A DNA stretch of 64,000 nt, from assembly GCF_003046795.1 (NCBI RefSeq), contig NZ_PZKN01000004.1:62001-126000 (forward strand), written 5' to 3'. Under the pieces are notes generated by a model. The model searched no databases and was not told the origin of the DNA. It saw only the letters and a program-made list of their open reading frames with translations. The translations under genes and the position numbers were made by a program. Origin of the DNA: Desulfonatronum sp. SC1 (GTDB lineage Bacteria > Desulfobacterota > Desulfovibrionia > Desulfovibrionales > Desulfonatronaceae). Positions 32,079 to 39,803 of this stretch are shown one piece after another (positions within the stretch are counted from its first letter, which is position 1; each line of letters starts with the position of its first letter).

Positions 32079-32828
32079 TCACCGTCGCGATCCGAAGCGA
32101 GCCAGGTATTCCTGGTTGCCCTTGGGTCCCAGAATCCCGGACGGGACGATCCCCAGGCAGGTCAGTCCCAACACCTCTTCGGCATGGGAGCGGACACCCG
32201 CGACCACCCTTTCCCGGACCTCCGGGTCGCGGATCACGCCCTTGGTCCCGGCCCCGGGTCCGGCTTCGAACTGAGGCTTGATCAGGGCGATGATTTCCGT
32301 GGTCGGTTTGCGGAATTGCAGGCAGGCGGGCAGGATCAGCCGCAGCGAAATGAAAGAGCAGTCCGCGACGATCAGATCCACGGGCCCGGGCAGCAGATCC
32401 GGCCCGGCATGGCGAAAGTTCACCCCTTCCAGATTGACCACCCGGGGATCCTGGCGCAGCTTCCAGTGGAGTTGACCCCGCCCCACGTCCACGGCGTAGA
32501 CCTTGGCCGCGCCGTGCTGCAGGAGGCAATCCGTGAATCCGCCGGTGGACGCGCCCACGTCCAGGGCGACCAGCCCGGAAACATTCAGGTCAAAGGTTTC
32601 CAGGGCCGTAAGCAGCTTCTCTCCTCCCCGGCTGACGAACCGCTCCCCTGGAGCAATGCGCAGTTCCGCGTCCAAGGGCAACGCATGTCCCGGCTTGTCC
32701 ACTGGCCGGGTTGAACCGCCATGCACCAAGGTCACGCGCCCGGCCATGATCAGCCGCTTGGCCTGTTCCCGGCTTTCGACCAGGCCCTGCTCCACCAGGA
32801 CCTGGTCGGCCCGAACCTTGGCCGGCAA
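32079..32828 (-). CDS. tlyA: TlyA family rRNA methyltransferase / hemolysin-like protein
   Basis: The 249-residue protein has an N-terminal S4 RNA-binding domain (RADQVLVEQGLVESREQAKRL) and an FtsJ-like methyltransferase domain with ALDVGASTGGFTDCLL for SAM and the KDKE-type residues in VADCSFISL and IKPQFE. TlyA enzymes 2'-O-methylate cytidines in rRNA. The start is a TTG four bases after the thrC stop, with GAGGG upstream, so it is probably coupled to thrC. Confidence 0.88.
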   Translation of the reverse strand: MPAKVRADQVLVEQGLVESREQAKRLIMAGRVTLVHGGSTRPVDKPGHALPLDAELRIAPGERFVSRGGEKLLTALETFDLNVSGLVALDVGASTGGFTDCLLQHGAAKVYAVDVGRGQLHWKLRQDPRVVNLEGVNFRHAGPDLLPGPVDLIVADCSFISLRLILPACLQFRKPTTEIIALIKPQFEAGPGAGTKGVIRDPEVRERVVAGVRSHAEEVLGLTCLGIVPSGILGPKGNQEYLARFGSRR

Positions 32829-32831
32829 AGC

Positions 32832-34295
32832 CTACCCTCGCTCCCTGACCTGCAAGCCGAGCACGCCCGCCACGGCCTGGGCCGCCTGGACCGTGAACTC
32901 CTGGGCCGGAAGTTCGGCCTTGACCTCCGGGGACAGAACCCGTCGCGGCGCGTTCATCAGTTCCTCTTTGGGCGTAATCCCGTATTCCGGCGGGAAGCTG
33001 TTCTCGAAGTACATTTCCTGGAACCCGATGAACTTCAGGGCGTGGGCCGTGGCGTCCAGCACCGCAGTTTCCCCGGCTTGCATCAGGCCCAGCTCCCGGG
33101 CCCGCAACAGCCCGGCCAGACATTCCCCGCCCTGGGTGCAGGCAATGTGGCCGTGGCGGTTGGCCAAGAGCATGCCCTCGATCACGGCCTGTTCCTCCAC
33201 CTGGACCACATGGAACAGTCCCGGCCCGCCGGCCTGCTCGTACCGGTCCACCAGGTGGCGCACACGGGGAAAGGAGACCGGATTGCCGATCATCGCCGCC
33301 TGGGCCACGCTGGCCCGGACGGTCACGGGATGATACGCCCGCCTGGCCGGATCAGATTCGTGATAATACCGAAATACCGGGTCGGCGTGAGCCGACTGGA
33401 CTCCGAAAATCCGGGGCAACTTCTCGATGATGCCCAGACTCCGCAGCTTCAGAAAACCGCTCATGATCGCCGTGACGTTGCCCGCGTTGCCGATGGGCAC
33501 GAACACCGCCTTGTCCGCCACGTCCCAGCCGTAATGCTGGGCCACCTCAAAGGCATAGGACTCCTGGCCCAGGATACGCCAGGCGTTCTTGGAATTGAGC
33601 AGGGCCACCCGGTAGTTCTCGGCCAGATGCTCCACCACCTTCATGCAGTCGTCGAACACGCCGGGCAGCTCCAGGACCACGGCCCCGCTGCCCAGGGGCT
33701 GGGCCAATTGCTGCGGGGTGACCTTGCCCTGGGGCAGCAGGACCACGCTCTTCACGGCCCCGCCAACATAGGCGGCGTACAGGGCCGCGGCCGCGGAAGT
33801 GTCCCCGGTGGAGGCGCAGACCGTGAGCACCTGGTCCCAGCCATGCCGCCGGATCAGGGCCTTGAGATAGCTGAAGGCGCAGGCCATGCCCCGGTCCTTG
33901 AAGGAAGCGCTGGGATTCTGCCCGTCGTTCTTGAAGGCCAGCTCCTGGCCCACATGCTTGGCCAGGGCCGGAGACGCGGGAATGATCGGCGTATTGCCGT
34001 CCCCCAGCCAGATGATGTCCTCGGGCTCCAGCACCGGGGCCATCAGTTCGTAGAACCGAAAGATGCCCTTGAGTTCCGGACGCCTGGTGGCGGCCCGCAA
34101 ATCAAAGGTCTCCCGCCACTGCCCGGGCTTCGTTTGCCGCAGTTCGTCGAAGTCCAGGTCTTCCAGCAGCAAAACCTCGCTGCACTCCGGGCAGGTGTAA
34201 TACAATTCATCAATATCCAGCCGGGCCCCGCAGCCCAGACAAACATATTCCATCCGCCCCCGACGGGACGGAAACTGATCGAGCATTGTGTTCAT
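32832..34295 (-). CDS. thrC: Threonine synthase
   Basis: ThrC converts O-phosphohomoserine to threonine with PLP. The 487-residue protein starts with a four-Cys zinc ribbon (YVCLGCGARLD ... YTCPECSEVL), seen in many bacterial and archaeal threonine synthases, then the fold-type II core with the Schiff-base lysine in NPSASFKDRGMA, VCASTGDTSAAAALYAAY for the phosphate, and PIGNAGNVTAIMSGF. It is followed directly by tlyA. Confidence 0.93.
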   Translation of the reverse strand: MNTMLDQFPSRRGRMEYVCLGCGARLDIDELYYTCPECSEVLLLEDLDFDELRQTKPGQWRETFDLRAATRRPELKGIFRFYELMAPVLEPEDIIWLGDGNTPIIPASPALAKHVGQELAFKNDGQNPSASFKDRGMACAFSYLKALIRRHGWDQVLTVCASTGDTSAAAALYAAYVGGAVKSVVLLPQGKVTPQQLAQPLGSGAVVLELPGVFDDCMKVVEHLAENYRVALLNSKNAWRILGQESYAFEVAQHYGWDVADKAVFVPIGNAGNVTAIMSGFLKLRSLGIIEKLPRIFGVQSAHADPVFRYYHESDPARRAYHPVTVRASVAQAAMIGNPVSFPRVRHLVDRYEQAGGPGLFHVVQVEEQAVIEGMLLANRHGHIACTQGGECLAGLLRARELGLMQAGETAVLDATAHALKFIGFQEMYFENSFPPEYGITPKEELMNAPRRVLSPEVKAELPAQEFTVQAAQAVAGVLGLQVRERG

Positions 34296-34305
34296 GATAT
34301 CGGCT

Positions 34306-34647
34306 CTATGGTTTGATTGTTGAAAAACACTCCCCCTCCTCCGCCACGTTCCGGAACACCCGCTGCCAGGCGATCTCCAGCTTCAAACTGTCCAAATGCA
34401 ACGGCTTTTCAGTCGGCACATCGCGCAAGGTCCAGACGCCCTCAACCGTACGCCGATAAACCTCCACGGCCAAACGCTCCGGATCGATCAGCACATATTC
34501 CCGCAAGGATGAAATCAGGCGATACGTGGCAAACTTCTCCCCCCGGCCAGAGGCTTCGGTGGAAGGCGAAAGCACCTTCCCGATAATCATGGTCATATCC
34601 GGCGCTGGAAGTGTTCGCCGGGTCGATGCTAGGCCGCCTTCCCATCT
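34306..34647 (-). pseudogene. C-terminal fragment of a Uma2 family (DUF820) nuclease gene
   Basis: The frame APDMTMIIGKVLSPSTEASGRGEKFATYRLISSL, then REYVLIDPERLAVEVYRR, matches the second half of Uma2 family PD-(D/E)xK-fold proteins (usual form APDLVVEILSPST). The N-terminal half is not upstream; an in-frame stop and then the DUF4143 ATPase gene occur instead. A matching N-terminal half is found at 36161-36334 on the same strand. The gene is broken and presumably inactive. Confidence 0.7.
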
Positions 34648-35934
34648 TCAAACCTCACCCTCCACCAGCCATTTCCACAAGGGAAGGATGGTGATGGTTC
34701 TGCCGTCATGGATCACGGTTTCTTCGTGGCTCCTGGTCAGCAGCCATCCCTGGTCGGAGTCGAAGTATGCCAGGGCTTCGGCAAGGCCGTTCAGCTCTCT
34801 TTTGCGCGTATCCGGGGCGTGCAGGTCGAGGCAGACATTGGCAATGACCCGACGGCCCTGGATCCGGCAATAAAAATCCACTTCCTGCTGCTGAAGAAAG
34901 TAGTACACCTCCCTGGTATGGCGACGCAGGTGCAGAAACGTCGCATTCTCGTAGAGCCTCCCGTAATCCGGGGACAGAGAGGCATCAAAGATGGACTTGA
35001 ACCCGTTGTCCACGGCATAGATTTTTTTCGGGTTGCGCTGCTCTTCCCGCACGGAATTCCTGAATACCGGCACGCTGAACACGGCATACGCGTCACTCAG
35101 GTAGGAAAAATACTCGAACAGCGTGTCCTTGCCGACCTTGAAGCCCTGGGATTTAAAATCATTGAAAAGCCTGTTCATGCTGGCGCTGGTGGCCATGTTC
35201 GTCAAGCAGTATTTGACGAGGTGCTTCATCAGGGCGAGGTTCTTGATGCCGTGGCGCTCCACAATGTCCTTGTAGATGATCAGGTCCGCGTAGTCCGACA
35301 GGGTCCGCGTCCTGACGTCCGACGTGGCGGCAATGGTCTCGGCAAAGCCCCCGTGGAGGATGTAGTCCTCAAAGGCATTGGCCGCAAAGCTTGATGATCT
35401 GGACGAATGCGGGGTGATCTCAATGCCTCGGGCGCGCAGATACTCCTTGAACGAGAAGGGAAAGACCTCGTAGGTGATGGTCCGGCCCCGCAAAGCAGTG
35501 GAAAGGTCAGCGCCCAGCAGCTTGGAGGATGAGCCCGTGATGAAGATTTCCAGGTTCATGGTATCGTAAATGCGGCGCACAAAAAGTTCCCAATTCCGGA
35601 CATTCTGGATCTCATCCAGGAAAAGCCAGACCTTGTGGTCCCTATTGTATGGATAAATCTCGTAATAAGCTTCCACGAGGGCGTCCAGATGCGGCAGTTC
35701 CAGCGGAAAAAGCCGGTCGTCCTCGAAATTCACGTACACGATGCTGGTTGGATCAACCTGTTCCCGCAAGGACTCAATAATCTGGTACAGGAGTGAAGTC
35801 TTGCCGCTGCGCCTGACCCCGACCAGGGAAACGACCTTTCCGGACTCCAGGGGGATTTTCATGTCCCGGGGAACAGTCGGCTTGATTTTCGACTCCTGAA
35901 AGTCCGTGATGATTTTCTTGAAAAGCTGTTTCAC
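34648..35934 (-). CDS. AAA ATPase with C-terminal DUF4143 domain
   Basis: The 428-residue protein belongs to the stand-alone ATP-binding family with DUF4143. It has Walker A GVRRSGKTSLLY (about residue 40), Walker B VWLFLDEIQ, the sensor ITGSSSKLL, then PFSFKEYLRARG, and a C-terminal domain with a PD-(D/E)xK-like signature QQQEVDFYCRI. Its role is unknown; these genes spread between genomes as singletons. Here it lies between the two halves of a broken Uma2 gene, so it was probably part of an insertion. Confidence 0.85.
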   Translation of the reverse strand: MKQLFKKIITDFQESKIKPTVPRDMKIPLESGKVVSLVGVRRSGKTSLLYQIIESLREQVDPTSIVYVNFEDDRLFPLELPHLDALVEAYYEIYPYNRDHKVWLFLDEIQNVRNWELFVRRIYDTMNLEIFITGSSSKLLGADLSTALRGRTITYEVFPFSFKEYLRARGIEITPHSSRSSSFAANAFEDYILHGGFAETIAATSDVRTRTLSDYADLIIYKDIVERHGIKNLALMKHLVKYCLTNMATSASMNRLFNDFKSQGFKVGKDTLFEYFSYLSDAYAVFSVPVFRNSVREEQRNPKKIYAVDNGFKSIFDASLSPDYGRLYENATFLHLRRHTREVYYFLQQQEVDFYCRIQGRRVIANVCLDLHAPDTRKRELNGLAEALAYFDSDQGWLLTRSHEETVIHDGRTITILPLWKWLVEGEV

Positions 35935-36160
35935 GTTTCATCCTTTTCTGGAAGGACAAAAATGAAAGATTGCATGCTTTCTGTCAAGGACATAAGTGGT
36001 CACATGGCGTTGACACGCTCGCCGGGTTTGCTCTGGGCTCTGAATCATTCGGATAAATGCGGCGCGGAGAGAATGTTCCGCGGTTCAGCACATTGGGCGG
36101 CAGCGGAAATTTGGCGGCTGGCTGCTCGGAAAGCTGCTTCCCCCATCAACGATCATGCCT

Positions 36161-36334
36161 TCAGGTTATCTTTGTCTTTGCGGAAAGATCCCCGTTCATA
36201 GTGAGAATGGTGCCAGGTTTATTTTTCTTGGCAAAGACTTCGCCGTAATAATATTCATGCTTGCCCGCCTGCTCCACTTCCCAGGCGAGATAGTCCCGGG
36301 CTGTTAATGGGGATATGGGTTGGGGTTGGCCCAT
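36161..36334 (-). pseudogene. N-terminal fragment of a Uma2 family (DUF820) gene
   Basis: An ATG at 36334 with AAGGAG upstream opens 57 codons: MGQPQPISPLTARDYLAWE, then VEQAGKHEYYYGEVFA. This is the characteristic start of Uma2 proteins (usual form LAWE-x4-EKHEY-x2-GEVFAM). After this the sequence departs from the family and stops at 36161. With 34306-34647 it accounts for the two ends of one gene. Confidence 0.65.
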
Positions 36335-36405
36335 GCTGTTTGCTCCTTATTTGACGGCTCATGGCATGCAGAATCAAGCTGAGTTTGGCCGTGCGTTCCA
36401 GTTCA

Positions 36406-37683
36406 TCATCCCGAACTTGCAAGACCCGCGACAAGTTCATACGGACTTTTGATCCCGATGCCCGTGTGCTGTGCTGTGTGCAGGTAGATTTGGGTCGTCG
36501 AAATGTCCGCATGGCCCAGCAGGTCTTGAAGATCCCGGATGCCCGTTCCGCTGGCCAGAAGATGCGTGGCAAAGCTGTGGCGCAGCGTGTGGGGCGTCAC
36601 GCGCTTGTCGATCCGTGCTTTCTCCGCGGCCAGCCGGATCGCTTTCTGAAACGTCGCATCCAGCACATGGTGCCGACGGATGATACCGTTGCGATGGTCC
36701 CGCATAAGATTACGCGAGGGCCAAAACCAGAACCAGGTAAATTTCTCACCTGACTTGGGCCATTTGCGCTCCAGCGCTCCTGGCAGTTCCACGCCGGGCA
36801 GACCGGCTTCACGGTCTTTATCGTGCAGGACTCGCAACCGCTCGCGATGCGCTCGCAGCGGTTCCACGAGCTGTGGGGGAATCATCGTGTACCTGCTCTT
36901 GCTCCCCTTGCCAAATTGCACCGAAAGCTGGAGGCGTTCCAGATCAACGTCCTTCACCCGCAGCCGCAACAGCTCGGTCAACCGCAACCCCGCCGCGTAC
37001 ATCAATTCCGCCATCAGGCGGTTGGTCCCGTCCATGGCATCGAAAAGCCGCATGCACTCCACCGACGACAAGACCGTGGGCACCTTCCGCCCGCGCCGTG
37101 CCCGCGAAAAATCGCTGAAATCCCCAGGGTCGCGCTCCAGGACTTCCCGAAAAAAGAAAACCACGGCATTCAACGCCTGGGCCTGCGTCGCGACCGCCAC
37201 CCGCTCCTTGACCGCCAGATCGGACAACCAGTCGCGAACATCACGATGATCCAGCTCGGAAAGCTGCTTGTCGCTGACGGACGACATGAACCGCCTGCAC
37301 CATGACCGATATGTTTTCTCGCTGTTCCACGCCAGGTTCTTTTCCCGGATTCGTCGGACCAGAGCCCGCTCCCACTCCGGCCCGCCCAGATCCCGGGCTC
37401 CGTCCGTGGGCACGTCGTTCATGGAGTATACGCGGTAATCGCCGATCTTCCGGACGGTTTCCGGAAGCTGATTCCCTGAGGGGGGCGGCAGGGTCGGGCT
37501 CTTTTCTTTCTTGAGAGGAGGGTTTGTTCTCGAGCCTCGATCATCATCGCCGGGTTCTGTTTTCCCCGGCGATGGCACCTTTTCCTGTTTCATTCGCTTG
37601 CGCCCTTCCTGGTAATACCAGCGCAGCGCCTCTCGACGGACCGCGAAACGATCAGGAGCCAGATACGATTGCTTCCACTCCAA
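36406..37683 (-). CDS. intI: Integron integrase (IntI-type tyrosine recombinase), 5' end disrupted
   Basis: The remaining open frame (TTG at 37683, or ATG at 37593) gives up to 425 residues. It has a SAM-like core-binding domain (LAWNSEKTYRSWCRRFM) and a catalytic domain with Arg in AAGLRLTELLRL, Lys in GKGSKSRY, HTLRHSFATHLL, LGHADISTTQIY and the nucleophilic Tyr there. The integron-specific patch is present: LPGALERKWPKSGEKFTWFW, then GIIRRHHVLDATFQKAI. It would recombine attI and attC sites. The ancestral first 50 or so codons are cut off by a MITE and a nonsense codon. It is transcribed away from the cassette array, as expected. Confidence 0.88.
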   Translation of the reverse strand: MEWKQSYLAPDRFAVRREALRWYYQEGRKRMKQEKVPSPGKTEPGDDDRGSRTNPPLKKEKSPTLPPPSGNQLPETVRKIGDYRVYSMNDVPTDGARDLGGPEWERALVRRIREKNLAWNSEKTYRSWCRRFMSSVSDKQLSELDHRDVRDWLSDLAVKERVAVATQAQALNAVVFFFREVLERDPGDFSDFSRARRGRKVPTVLSSVECMRLFDAMDGTNRLMAELMYAAGLRLTELLRLRVKDVDLERLQLSVQFGKGSKSRYTMIPPQLVEPLRAHRERLRVLHDKDREAGLPGVELPGALERKWPKSGEKFTWFWFWPSRNLMRDHRNGIIRRHHVLDATFQKAIRLAAEKARIDKRVTPHTLRHSFATHLLASGTGIRDLQDLLGHADISTTQIYLHTAQHTGIGIKSPYELVAGLASSG

Positions 37684-37730
37684 ATGTCGTTTAATGGCTT
37701 CAGCATTTGGTACGTTATCGATTTCCCTAA

Positions 37731-37959
37731 CTGAGTGTTGAAAAAGTCCTTATCCGGCAGTCCGTTCAAAAACCCCAAGTGCAAGGAGCAAAAAAAGCTA
37801 TCCGGACACGTCCTGTGTCCGGCCCCTGCGGGCTGTGGCTTCGCCACATTTTCGACTTGCCGTCCTGGCAATCGAATCAAGGTCGAAGCGTATTTATTCA
37901 TACGTGAGAGTTTGAACTTTTTGCGGCGACGCAGCAATTGGGAGTTTTTCAACGGACTG
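37731..37959 (+). mobile_element. MITE-like repeat, copy C, inserted in intI, with 78-bp internal insertion
   Basis: The element is flanked by perfect CTAA direct repeats (37727-37730 and 37960-37963). Removing the element and one CTAA restores an uninterrupted integrase frame (CGGTACTGGCTTAGGGAA, encoding RYWLRE on the minus strand). The ends CTGAGTGTTGAAAAAGTCC and (reversed) CAGTCCGTTGAAAAACTCC are imperfect inverted repeats. A unique segment of about 78 bases (37797-37875) carries two further hairpins (CCGGACAC/GTGTCCGG and TGTGGC/GCCACA). Confidence 0.88.
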
Positions 37960-37963
37960 CTAA

Positions 37964-38078
37964 GCCAGTACCGGAATTTGACGATGCCTTCCCACTATGC
38001 GTGATAACGCTCCGGTGGGACACTGGCCTTCAAGACCTTCTCCCAGTCGTCAAAAGTGATCACGGTTTCATCCATCAT
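37964..38078 (-). pseudogene. Severed 5' end of the integron integrase gene
   Basis: An ATG at 38078 (second ATG at 38075), with GGAGG upstream, opens MDETVITFDDWEKVLKA, then SVPPERYHA, a TAG stop, and WEGIVKFRYWL, where the MITE begins. Beyond the MITE the same frame continues as REIDNVPNAEAIKRHLEWKQ into the intI frame. This is the original integrase N-terminus, disabled both by the nonsense codon and by the insertion. Confidence 0.8.
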
Positions 38079-38323
38079 TTCCTCCAAGGTTGGCTTTATG
38101 CCCCGTCCTTGTGGTGATTATATGGCTGCCGCATAAAGCTAACTTCAGCACAAAGCATAAAGCTGACCTCGGAGTCAAGAAGAATTAGACAGGCATTTTT
38201 TAACACATTGAAATAACATGGCAAATGATGACCATTTTTTCAAAAAGTGCTTGCCAAATCAGCAGGTGTTAAGGCCTGGAATTTTGGGGGGCGGATTTTT
38301 GTGAGTTCCGCATAATAACACTG
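38079..38323. other. Presumed attI region of the integron
   Basis: This stretch lies between the original integrase start and the first cassette boundary (G^TT at 38323-38325). It holds no supportable gene. Short direct repeats (GCATAAAGCTAACTTCAG and GCATAAAGCTGACCTC) occur at about 38130-38176. By position it should contain attI and possibly the cassette promoter, but neither has a sequence I can confirm. Confidence 0.4.
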
Positions 38324-38492
38324 TTCCCGCGACGCTTCCGCGTCGCGGGAACAGGCCGGGGCTGACTGCGTCCATCCGTTTGCCCTCGCCGCGGAAGCCG
38401 CGTCGATAACAACCGGCTGGACCAGACTTCGGCCTGTCCTTCCGCAAGCGAGCTTGCTCCAGCACAGGCCGAAGCCGGTCAGCCCCGGCCCG
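38324..38492 (+). repeat. Gene-less integron cassette, copy 1 (169 bp)
   Basis: It starts right after a G at a GTT (38323-38325) and ends at the G of the next GTT (38492-38494), exactly as an integron cassette would. It opens with a strong hairpin (GTTCCCGCGACGC/GCGTCGCGGGAAC). A nearly identical block of the same length lies at 39191-39359. No convincing gene is encoded on either strand. Confidence 0.65.
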
Positions 38493-38498
38493 TTATGC
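38404..38498 (+). repeat. attC-like recombination site (cassette X, copy 1)
   Basis: GATAACAACCGGCTGGACC at the left pairs imperfectly with GGTCAGCCCCGGCCCGTTAT at the right, around a perfect CTTCGGCCTGT/ACAGGCCGAAG stem. The layout (AAC at the outer left, G^TT at the outer right, extrahelical mismatches) is that of an attC site. The right core GTTATGC departs slightly from GTTRRRY. Confidence 0.6.
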
Positions 38499-38514
38499 AA
38501 GGTAAAGGAAGAAC

Positions 38515-39123
38515 ATGCGACCATTTTTTGATCCAAAACAACGTGGATGGAAACAGCTCCAGGCCATAGAAAACCTAACTTATGTTTGCGGTTACTGTAG
38601 TCACCGTGTTTCTTCTGACCGCGGTTACAAACTGGGTCAACATCAAGATGCTAGTGGCCAGCAAGTCGGGGGAATTTACATTTGCCCTAATTGCCAAGGG
38701 CCAACCTTTTTTTCGGAGTATAGCGGCCGTTTCCCCTCCCCATCGCTTGGTAACTCCGTCAACAATGTACCGGAAGTTCTGAATTCACTTTATGAAGAAG
38801 CAAGGAAGTGCACTAGTCAAAGTTGCTTTACGGCTGCGGTTTTACTTTGCAGGAAAATGCTAATGAATATTGCTGTCGAGCAAGGCGCAAACGAGGGACT
38901 ACGTTTTATCGAGTATGTCAATTATTTATCTGGCAAAGGGTATACACCTCCTAACGGAAAACATTGGGTTGATCACATTCGAAAAAAAGGTAATGAGGCA
39001 ACGCACGAAATTGCAGTAATGCAAGAAACTGATGCAAAGGAATTAGTTGCCTTCACAGAGATGCTTCTTCGGTTCATCTACGAGTTTCCAAGCATGGTGC
39101 CAAACCCCGATGAAGCTGAGTAA
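38515..39123 (+). CDS. DUF4145 domain protein (integron cassette)
   Basis: The 202-residue protein has a zinc ribbon (YVCGYCSHRVSS ... IYICPNCQGP) and a helical DUF4145 domain with CTSQSCFTAAVLLCRKMLMN and HIRKKGNEATHEI, the family hallmark. DUF4145 belongs to the HEPN superfamily and often occurs with restriction or toxin genes, so nucleic-acid defence is a reasonable but unproven role. An AAGGAAG site precedes the ATG. It fills one cassette (38493-39190) and its base composition is more AT-rich than the flanking core genes. Confidence 0.8.
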   Translation: MRPFFDPKQRGWKQLQAIENLTYVCGYCSHRVSSDRGYKLGQHQDASGQQVGGIYICPNCQGPTFFSEYSGRFPSPSLGNSVNNVPEVLNSLYEEARKCTSQSCFTAAVLLCRKMLMNIAVEQGANEGLRFIEYVNYLSGKGYTPPNGKHWVDHIRKKGNEATHEIAVMQETDAKELVAFTEMLLRFIYEFPSMVPNPDEAE

Positions 39124-39125
39124 AT

Positions 39126-39196
39126 GCATAACAAATAGCTACACCGGACAAAATACTCGCTGCGCTAGCATTATTCCGGTGAGCTAGGCGTTCCCG
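39126..39196 (+). repeat. attC site of the DUF4145 cassette
   Basis: GCATAACAAATAGCTACACCGGA at the left (written in the minus sense on the right as CGGGAACGCCTAGCTCACCGGA) forms the typical imperfect inverted repeat, with CACCGGA/TCCGGTG as the perfect inner stem and a central CTCGCTGCGCTAGC. The crossover point is the G^TT at 39190-39192, immediately after the stop codon of the gene. Confidence 0.65.
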
Positions 39197-39359
39197 CGAC
39201 GCATCCGCGTCGCGGGAACGGGCCGGTGCTGACTGCGTCCAGTCGGTTGCCCTCGCCGCGGATGCCGCGTCGAGAACAACCGACTGGACCGGACTTCGGC
39301 CTGTCCTTCCGCAAGCGAGCTTGCTCCAGAACAGGCCGAAGCCGGTCAGCCCCGGCCCG
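39191..39359 (+). repeat. Gene-less integron cassette, copy 2 (169 bp), with attC
   Basis: This is the second copy of the block at 38324-38492, the same length with scattered substitutions. It is bounded by G^TT at 39190 and at 39359; the right core GTTAGGT matches the GTTRRRY consensus perfectly. Its own attC-like repeat spans about 39272-39366. The two copies bracket the DUF4145 cassette as direct repeats. Confidence 0.65.
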
Positions 39360-39380
39360 TTAGGTGAGGAATAATTAGAC

Positions 39381-39803
39381 ATGTATGCTCCACCATCAGA
39401 ATTCTCTAAATTTGATATTCATAGAGATCGATTACCTGATTCGATTAGGAAAATTGCCAAAGACAACCTCACTTACATGGATAAAGAACTTCATTCAAAA
39501 TTGACCGACATTTCAATTATTAAGGATGTCGTTGCACTTCCTTTTGGAAGGGGCTGGAAATATAGTTCTGCCGATGAAGGAGTAAATCTTTTAGTAAGCG
39601 GCAGTTTTAGAAGCGAGTACCGAGCTATAGTAACAATGTCAGAGGTTCTTGAGGATTTTTACGTTGAGACATTGTACCTTCCAAGAATATTTCCAATCAA
39701 GAAATCATTTTGGAAAGAGCAAATGGAATTTGATACAGGTTTATATAGAGCAATACGTCATAATGGCATAACCAGTTATTCAGAGCATTTGCATTATGGA
39801 TGA
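39381..39803 (+). CDS. Cassette protein, possible degenerate nucleotidyltransferase (MNT) partner
   Basis: The 140-residue protein is the first of two overlapping cassette genes. The segment ALPFGRGWKYSSADEGVNLLVSGS has the outline of a minimal nucleotidyltransferase strand-loop-strand (usual form LFGS-x10-SDIDLLV), and FDTGLYRAIRHNGITSYS resembles the family C-terminus. The catalytic GS and DxD residues are not intact, so an active enzyme is unlikely. The pairing with a HEPN-like gene is the strongest support. A GAGGA site lies about 13 bases upstream of the ATG. Confidence 0.5.
   Translation: MYAPPSEFSKFDIHRDRLPDSIRKIAKDNLTYMDKELHSKLTDISIIKDVVALPFGRGWKYSSADEGVNLLVSGSFRSEYRAIVTMSEVLEDFYVETLYLPRIFPIKKSFWKEQMEFDTGLYRAIRHNGITSYSEHLHYG

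Noticed and set aside
38240-39382. Minus-strand frames (reading NGPGLTGFGLFWSKLACGR) in both copies of the gene-less cassette
   Set aside because: They lie entirely in the palindromic cassette sequence, run through attC and have no ribosome sites. Similar reading in both copies follows from the DNA duplication.
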